From: Inhella proteolytica | GTDB taxonomy: Bacteria > Pseudomonadota > Gammaproteobacteria > Burkholderiales > Burkholderiaceae_C | Length of the DNA: 64,000 nucleotides | Assembly: GCF_016093275.1 (NCBI RefSeq) | Contig: NZ_JAEDAK010000008.1 | Coordinates: forward strand, 62,001-126,000 | Reading direction: 5' to 3' | Shown: one piece after another, positions 62,784 to 64,000 of the stretch | Layout of the letters: each line of letters starts with the position of its first letter | How positions within the stretch are numbered: the stretch's first letter is position 1 | Translations under genes and position numbers: made by a program | The notes under the pieces: generated by a model | Told to the model about the DNA's origin: nothing | Database searches by the model: none | Seen by the model: only the letters and a program-made list of their open reading frames with translations

Positions 62784-64000
62784 ATGCCCCCGCCTCGCCG
62801 CACCATCTTGTGGGTCGCACTACCCACCTGCCTGGCTGCAGGGCTGCTGGCCGTCTGGCTGCTGCGGCCGCAGACCAGGGTCGAATCCGCAACGCCACCG
62901 CTTGCCAAGGCATTGACCGCTGCGCCGCTTGGCACGCCACCTCCACCCGCCATCGGGCCGGCCCGGCTCGTCACACGACCGGCAACTGCTCCCGCCGAAC
63001 CGCAGAGCCGCGAAGCACGCTGGCGCGCACGCGGCCAGGCCTGGTGCGCCAACGGCCAGGCCCTGCTGGCCGCGCAGGCCCAGGGCCAGGCGTCGGCGGC
63101 GCTCATCACCGTGGCCGAGCAATGGCAGGCCGAGCAGGAGCGCGCAGCGCAAGATCTGACGCGGGAATGGGAGCAGCTGCTGCGCGCGCGGCCCGACCCG
63201 CCTTCTCAAGCCACGGCGGATGTGCTCTGGCTGCTCAACCATCCAGGCCATGACCGCTCAGGCGCCCACGCGCGCCTGCAGGCCCTGGCGGAACGCACAC
63301 GCGACCCCTATGTGGTCGGGCTCTCAGCGCACACACTCTGCAAGACCAGCGAGCCGGGCTGCGAAGCCCTGGCCGCGCTGTGGATCGAAGTGGAGCCCAG
63401 CAATCTGCAAGCCCTGCAGCTGCGCCCGCCTGGGGCGCATGCCGCACCAGAAGTGGTCGAACGCTATGCCAGAGCCCTGTTCAGGGGCACGCAGTCGGTC
63501 GACCCACGCATCGAATACCTGCGCCGCCTGGCTGCGCTGGACCCAGCCCCCGGCCCGGGCCTGCAGCGCAGCAGCCAAGTCTTCATCCTGATCGGCATGC
63601 GCGCCGCCTTCGTGGCGCCGCACTGGTCGTCCTTGATCCGGCATTGCCGCGAACGAGTGACCAGCGCAGGCCTGGACTGCGGCGCCTTGGCCGAGCATCT
63701 CTGGAAGCACCAGCGCCAGGATCTGCTGGACGAGGCCCTGCTGCTGGCCCTGGCACGCACGGCACGGCCCGTGCCAGAGCACTGGAAGGATCGCGCACGC
63801 GACACGGAGGCTCGCATGGCGTGGATGAATGGGGACTTCCTGGGCGAGTCCACGGCCTGGATCGAGCAGGAGGCGCGCTGCCATCCCAACTCCGCCGGCG
63901 CGGCCTGGCTGCAGCAGTTGCTGGCCGAAGGCGAGAGCCGGGCCGTAGACGCACGCATGCCGACCTCCACGGCGCAGCGCAACGCACTGAGCCACAAGTA
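62784..64000 (+). CDS. Unrecognised membrane-anchored or exported protein, 3' end outside window
   Basis: 405 codons are visible before the window ends inside a TA- codon, so the frame may stop immediately or continue. The ATG at 62784 begins an N-terminal membrane anchor or signal (TILWVALPTCLAAGLLAVWLL) and a proline-rich linker (TPPPPAIGPARL). The rest is largely helical and rich in Trp, Cys, Gln and Ala (CKTSEPGCEALAALWIEVEP, RHCRERVTSAGLDCG). Several cysteines in the mature part suggest disulfides and a periplasmic location. No family is recognised. Confidence 0.6.
   Translation, partial: MPPPRRTILWVALPTCLAAGLLAVWLLRPQTRVESATPPLAKALTAAPLGTPPPPAIGPARLVTRPATAPAEPQSREARWRARGQAWCANGQALLAAQAQGQASAALITVAEQWQAEQERAAQDLTREWEQLLRARPDPPSQATADVLWLLNHPGHDRSGAHARLQALAERTRDPYVVGLSAHTLCKTSEPGCEALAALWIEVEPSNLQALQLRPPGAHAAPEVVERYARALFRGTQSVDPRIEYLRRLAALDPAPGPGLQRSSQVFILIGMRAAFVAPHWSSLIRHCRERVTSAGLDCGALAEHLWKHQRQDLLDEALLLALARTARPVPEHWKDRARDTEARMAWMNGDFLGESTAWIEQEARCHPNSAGAAWLQQLLAEGESRAVDARMPTSTAQRNALSHK

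Overview
GC-rich chromosomal DNA from a betaproteobacterium, most likely Burkholderiales of the Rubrivivax/Leptothrix/Roseateles type. This is inferred from gene content and order: phaR (PHB granule regulator) beside rimO, a 3-hydroxybutyrate dehydrogenase, a relA/tRNA-Val pair, a yebC-purD-hemF-nadD-rsfS-rlmH-maf-rng-ispD-ispF run, and minC-minD-minE. No 16S rRNA gene or other taxonomic marker is present, so the genus cannot be fixed.

Layout. 1-4.2 kb: the start of a two-partner-secretion outer-membrane transporter, then phaR-rimO-PLP lyase, with stop/start codons overlapping at each junction. 4.3-10.7 kb: redox genes. A two-subunit molybdenum hydroxylase faces a thioredoxin-like/cytochrome c pair. 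That pair is divergent from a c-type cytochrome plus a flavocytochrome c sulfide dehydrogenase-type flavoprotein. A membrane acyltransferase overlaps the flavoprotein tail-to-tail. 10.9-15.9 kb: a compact integrative element of about 4.9 kb in the 3' half of tRNA-Val(GAC), bounded by a 52-bp exact direct repeat. It carries a tyrosine integrase, an AlpA-type regulator, a winged-helix-like protein, a MobV-family relaxase, a probably secreted HNH protein and a secreted protein of unknown function. 16-22 kb: relA, an alpha/beta hydrolase, 3-hydroxybutyrate dehydrogenase and an OmpR/EnvZ-type two-component system. 22.2-31.8 kb: twelve tightly packed minus-strand housekeeping genes (isoprenoid, rRNA and ribosome maturation, NAD, haem and purine synthesis). 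31.9-41.8 kb: a HerA-like ATPase, a LytS/LytTR-type two-component pair, glnS, a PAS-GGDEF-EAL protein, a rhodanese and a MocR-type regulator. 42-46 kb: dusC and the min operon, with a dispersed 48-bp repeat containing DnaA-box-like sequence. 46-58 kb: a 1664-residue kinase/ATPase/GAF/GGDEF protein, a bacterial lipoxygenase with all expected iron ligands, an M90 peptidase, an acetolactate synthase large subunit divergent from an Lrp-type regulator, a DUF2238-like membrane protein and a fatty-acid-hydroxylase/sterol-desaturase-family protein. 58-64 kb: two secreted proteases sharing a near-identical C-terminal domain, and an unrecognised membrane-anchored protein running off the right edge.

The most notable items are the tRNA-Val integrative element with its overlapping micro-ORF, the 48-bp repeat family around dusC and upstream of the giant signalling gene, the lipoxygenase with a leader able to hide its ribosome-binding site, and a ribosomal silencing factor with a histone H1-like lysine/alanine tail. 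All function assignments come from motif recognition only; no database search was run.
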